Below are positions 5,064-6,401 of a stretch of 6,401 nt of DNA, piece after piece. The translations under genes and the position numbers were made by a program. Source of the stretch: JBHHYU01 sp046757725 (GTDB lineage Bacteria; Desulfobacterota; Binatia; UBA9968); the NCBI GenBank assembly GCA_046757725.1, contig JBHHYU010000133.1, positions 1-6,401 on the forward strand. The letters are read 5' to 3'. The notes under the pieces are model-generated. The model was not told the DNA's origin and searched no databases. It saw only the letters and a list, made by a program, of their open reading frames with translations. The stretch's first letter is position 1. Every line of letters begins with the position of its first letter.

Positions 5064-5765
5064 ATGCCAATGGGGACAGTAGCACGAATTGCCCTATTGA
5101 TGGGGCTGGCCGTATCGCTGGCTTTGCCCGCTTATGCCCAGGAAGCATTGTGGAACGACCTCAATGCGAAGGTTTTCTCTCTTTATCAACAAGGACGATA
5201 TTCAGAGGCTGCTAAGGTGGCTAAAGAATCAGTCAAAGTTGCCGAAACCACATTTGGTCCTCACCATCCCGCTGTGGCCACGTCCCTGAACAATCTGGCG
5301 TCATCGTATCGAGCCCAGGGGCAATATGCCGAGGCCGAACCCCTGTATAAGCAGGCGCTGGACATAATGGAAGAAGCCTTGGGGCCAGAGCATCCGGCCG
5401 TGCCCATGTCACTGAACAATCTGGCGGAAATATATCGACTCCAGGGCAGATATGCCGAAGCCGAGCCCCTGTATAAGCGGGCCTTGACCATAGAGGAAAA
5501 GGCCCTGGCGGCAGACCATCCCGTTGTCGCCACATCCCTGAACAATCTGGCAGAACTGTATCGACTCCAGGGCAGATATGCCGAAGCCGAGCCCCTGTAT
5601 AAGCAGGCGCTAGCCATAATGGAAAAAGCCGTGGGGCCATACCATCGAAATGTGGCGACTGTGTTGGGGAATCTGGCAAAATTGTACAAAAAGACGGGAA
5701 GAAATGATGAAGCCAAACAATTGGAAGAACGGGCAAAAAGAATTCTTTCAAGTAGCCAGCGATGA
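5064..5765 (+). CDS. Exported tetratricopeptide-repeat protein (kinesin-light-chain-type TPR)
   Basis: Protein of 233 aa, predicted to be secreted to the periplasm, where the TPR array would act as a protein-protein scaffold. The signal peptide is residues 1-25 (RIALLMGLAVSLALPAYA, cleavage before Q26). Five TPR units with a 42-residue period follow: a divergent one at about 30-63, three near-identical ones starting about 71, 113 and 155 (SLNNLAxxYRxQGxYAEAEPLYKxAL, then HPxV), and a degenerate one at about 197-230 (LGNLAKLYKKTGRNDEAKQLEE). This is the TPR_10/TPR_12 type. Start: ATG 5064 is preferred because GAGGGA sits 10 nt upstream and it begins right at the signal peptide; ATG 5070 is possible. 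The gene is 50 nt upstream of the TolC-family gene on the same strand, so probably co-transcribed. The partner is unknown. The DNA repeats are unusually alike (46 nt identical), implying recent duplication. Confidence 0.9.
   Translation: MPMGTVARIALLMGLAVSLALPAYAQEALWNDLNAKVFSLYQQGRYSEAAKVAKESVKVAETTFGPHHPAVATSLNNLASSYRAQGQYAEAEPLYKQALDIMEEALGPEHPAVPMSLNNLAEIYRLQGRYAEAEPLYKRALTIEEKALAADHPVVATSLNNLAELYRLQGRYAEAEPLYKQALAIMEKAVGPYHRNVATVLGNLAKLYKKTGRNDEAKQLEERAKRILSSSQR
5307..5604 (+). repeat. 126-bp tandem coding repeats in the TPR gene
   Basis: The three central TPR units repeat at a 126-bp period. A 46-nt stretch at 5433-5478 is identical to 5559-5604; the copy at 5307-5352 differs at roughly seven positions. 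The conserved block encodes YRLQGRYAEAEPLYK. Near-identity at silent sites indicates recent duplication or gene conversion, and makes unit number prone to change by recombination. Confidence 0.85.
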
Positions 5766-5815
5766 TAAGGCGGCCCACCTTGTTCGCCGGCCGGCTCTCG
5801 CGGGAGGACTCGACA

Positions 5816-6401
5816 ATGCTGAAAAAGATCACATCCCGACTATTTCGGTATAGCGTCCTAGGGGCACTTATTCTCTTGGCAGCCCCTATAACTGGCCAGG
5901 CGGAATCGGATGGAAGGCTCACCCTGGAAGTAGCCCTCGAGCAAGCTCTCCAGAACAGTCCGGAACTCCAGGTCATCCGCAGGGAACTGGGAGTTGCCCG
6001 GGGCGCCCTTACCCAGGCCCAGATCTACCCCTTCAACCCGGCCCTGGAGCTGGAAGGGAACGGGGGGCGAGCCCGGACCGTGGATGGCCCGGTAGAGCAC
6101 CGCACGGTAGGGGGGTTCGCTGTGGGCCTCTCCCAGGTCGTCGAGATCAAAGGACAGCGCGGTATCCGAACCGATATCGCCACGGCGAACCTGACGCAGA
6201 CCGAGTGGGAGATCCGGGATGCAGAGCGGCGCGTCCTGGCGGACGTGATGGGCGCCTTCGGCAAACTCCTGGAGGCCCAGGAGCGCCTCACGCTGGCAGA
6301 GGAAACGGTGGCACTGGCCGAGGAAACCAGAGAAGCAGCCCGCAAACAGTTTGAAGCCGGGGAAGTGCCGCGGCTTGACCTGCTCCGGGCCGAGGTGGAG
6401 C
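5816..6401 (+). CDS. TolC-family outer-membrane efflux channel, CzcC/CusC-like (5' part only)
   Basis: First 195 residues of an outer-membrane efflux protein (OEP fold), open to the window end; full-length relatives are about 400-450 aa. It starts at ATG 5816 with a strong GGGAGGA 7 nt upstream. The signal peptide is about 1-29 (MLKKITSRLFRYSVLGALILL, cleavage near GQA/ES). The mature part has the family opening LTLEVALEQALQNSPELQVIRRE and a helical stretch with ARGALTQAQIYPFNPALELEGN. The strand-forming part includes GGFAVGLSQVVEIKGQRG, and a long helix ends with ARKQFEAGEVPRLDLLRAEVE. The combination SQ..E..GQRG plus F..GEVPRLDLLRAE is typical of CzcC/CusC-type channels that pair with a membrane-fusion protein and an HME-type RND pump for divalent or monovalent metals. 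Those partner genes would lie downstream, outside the window. Metal specificity cannot be read here; other RND substrates remain possible. Confidence 0.9.
   Translation, partial: MLKKITSRLFRYSVLGALILLAAPITGQAESDGRLTLEVALEQALQNSPELQVIRRELGVARGALTQAQIYPFNPALELEGNGGRARTVDGPVEHRTVGGFAVGLSQVVEIKGQRGIRTDIATANLTQTEWEIRDAERRVLADVMGAFGKLLEAQERLTLAEETVALAEETREAARKQFEAGEVPRLDLLRAEVE

Noticed and set aside
5766..5815. GCCGGCCGGC palindrome between the TPR and TolC-family genes as terminator
   Set aside because: Short self-complementary word without loop or T-run; the 50-nt gap mainly holds the strong ribosome site of the next gene.
5233..5976. 247-codon minus-strand open frame with internal repeats
   Set aside because: It is the antisense of the TPR repeats and of the start of the TolC-family gene; its repeats merely mirror the coding ones.

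Overview
The window looks like bacterial chromosome from a Gram-negative organism. It encodes a beta-barrel outer-membrane protein, a TolC-type outer-membrane channel and two exported proteins, in G/C-rich coding sequence with good Shine-Dalgarno sites. The lineage cannot be fixed from the sequence. The style (NarX/NreB-like two-component pair, kinesin-light-chain-type TPR protein, CzcC-like channel) would fit NC10/Methylomirabilota, Nitrospirota or a deltaproteobacterial relative, but this is an impression only.

Left part, minus strand (1-2581): a NarL/FixJ-type response regulator (cut by the window start just after its HTH motif) and the sensor histidine kinase encoded immediately upstream. 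The two genes overlap by 32 nt, so they form a translationally coupled operon. The kinase has two membrane segments around a helical periplasmic domain, then HAMP, a cysteine-rich GAF domain, a HisKA_3 dimerisation/phosphoacceptor domain and an ATPase domain. About 90 nt upstream of its start lies a very good sigma-54 (-24/-12) promoter match, with perfect dyads 110-175 nt further upstream that could be activator sites.

Middle (2582-3276): about 700 nt without an intact gene. Besides the promoter and dyads, the plus strand at about 3016-3200 carries what reads as a decayed 3' end of rsmE (16S rRNA m3U1498 methyltransferase), interrupted by a short insertion that contains a perfect GATCCGCC/GGCGGATC palindrome. 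Then follows a minus-strand gene (3277-4065) for a signal-peptide-bearing outer-membrane barrel protein of the 'transporter / MetA-pathway of phenol degradation' family.

Right part, plus strand (about 4505-6401): after a roughly 500-nt divergent spacer comes a sigma-70-like promoter, then a small His-rich single-span protein, an exported TPR protein with near-identical 126-bp repeats, and the start of a CzcC/CusC-like TolC-family channel that runs off the window. This looks like the front of a heavy-metal or solute RND efflux operon (membrane-fusion protein and RND pump expected beyond 6401). The small His/Cys protein and the TPR protein are its accessory genes. No tRNA, rRNA, CRISPR array, IS element or clear intrinsic terminator was found.
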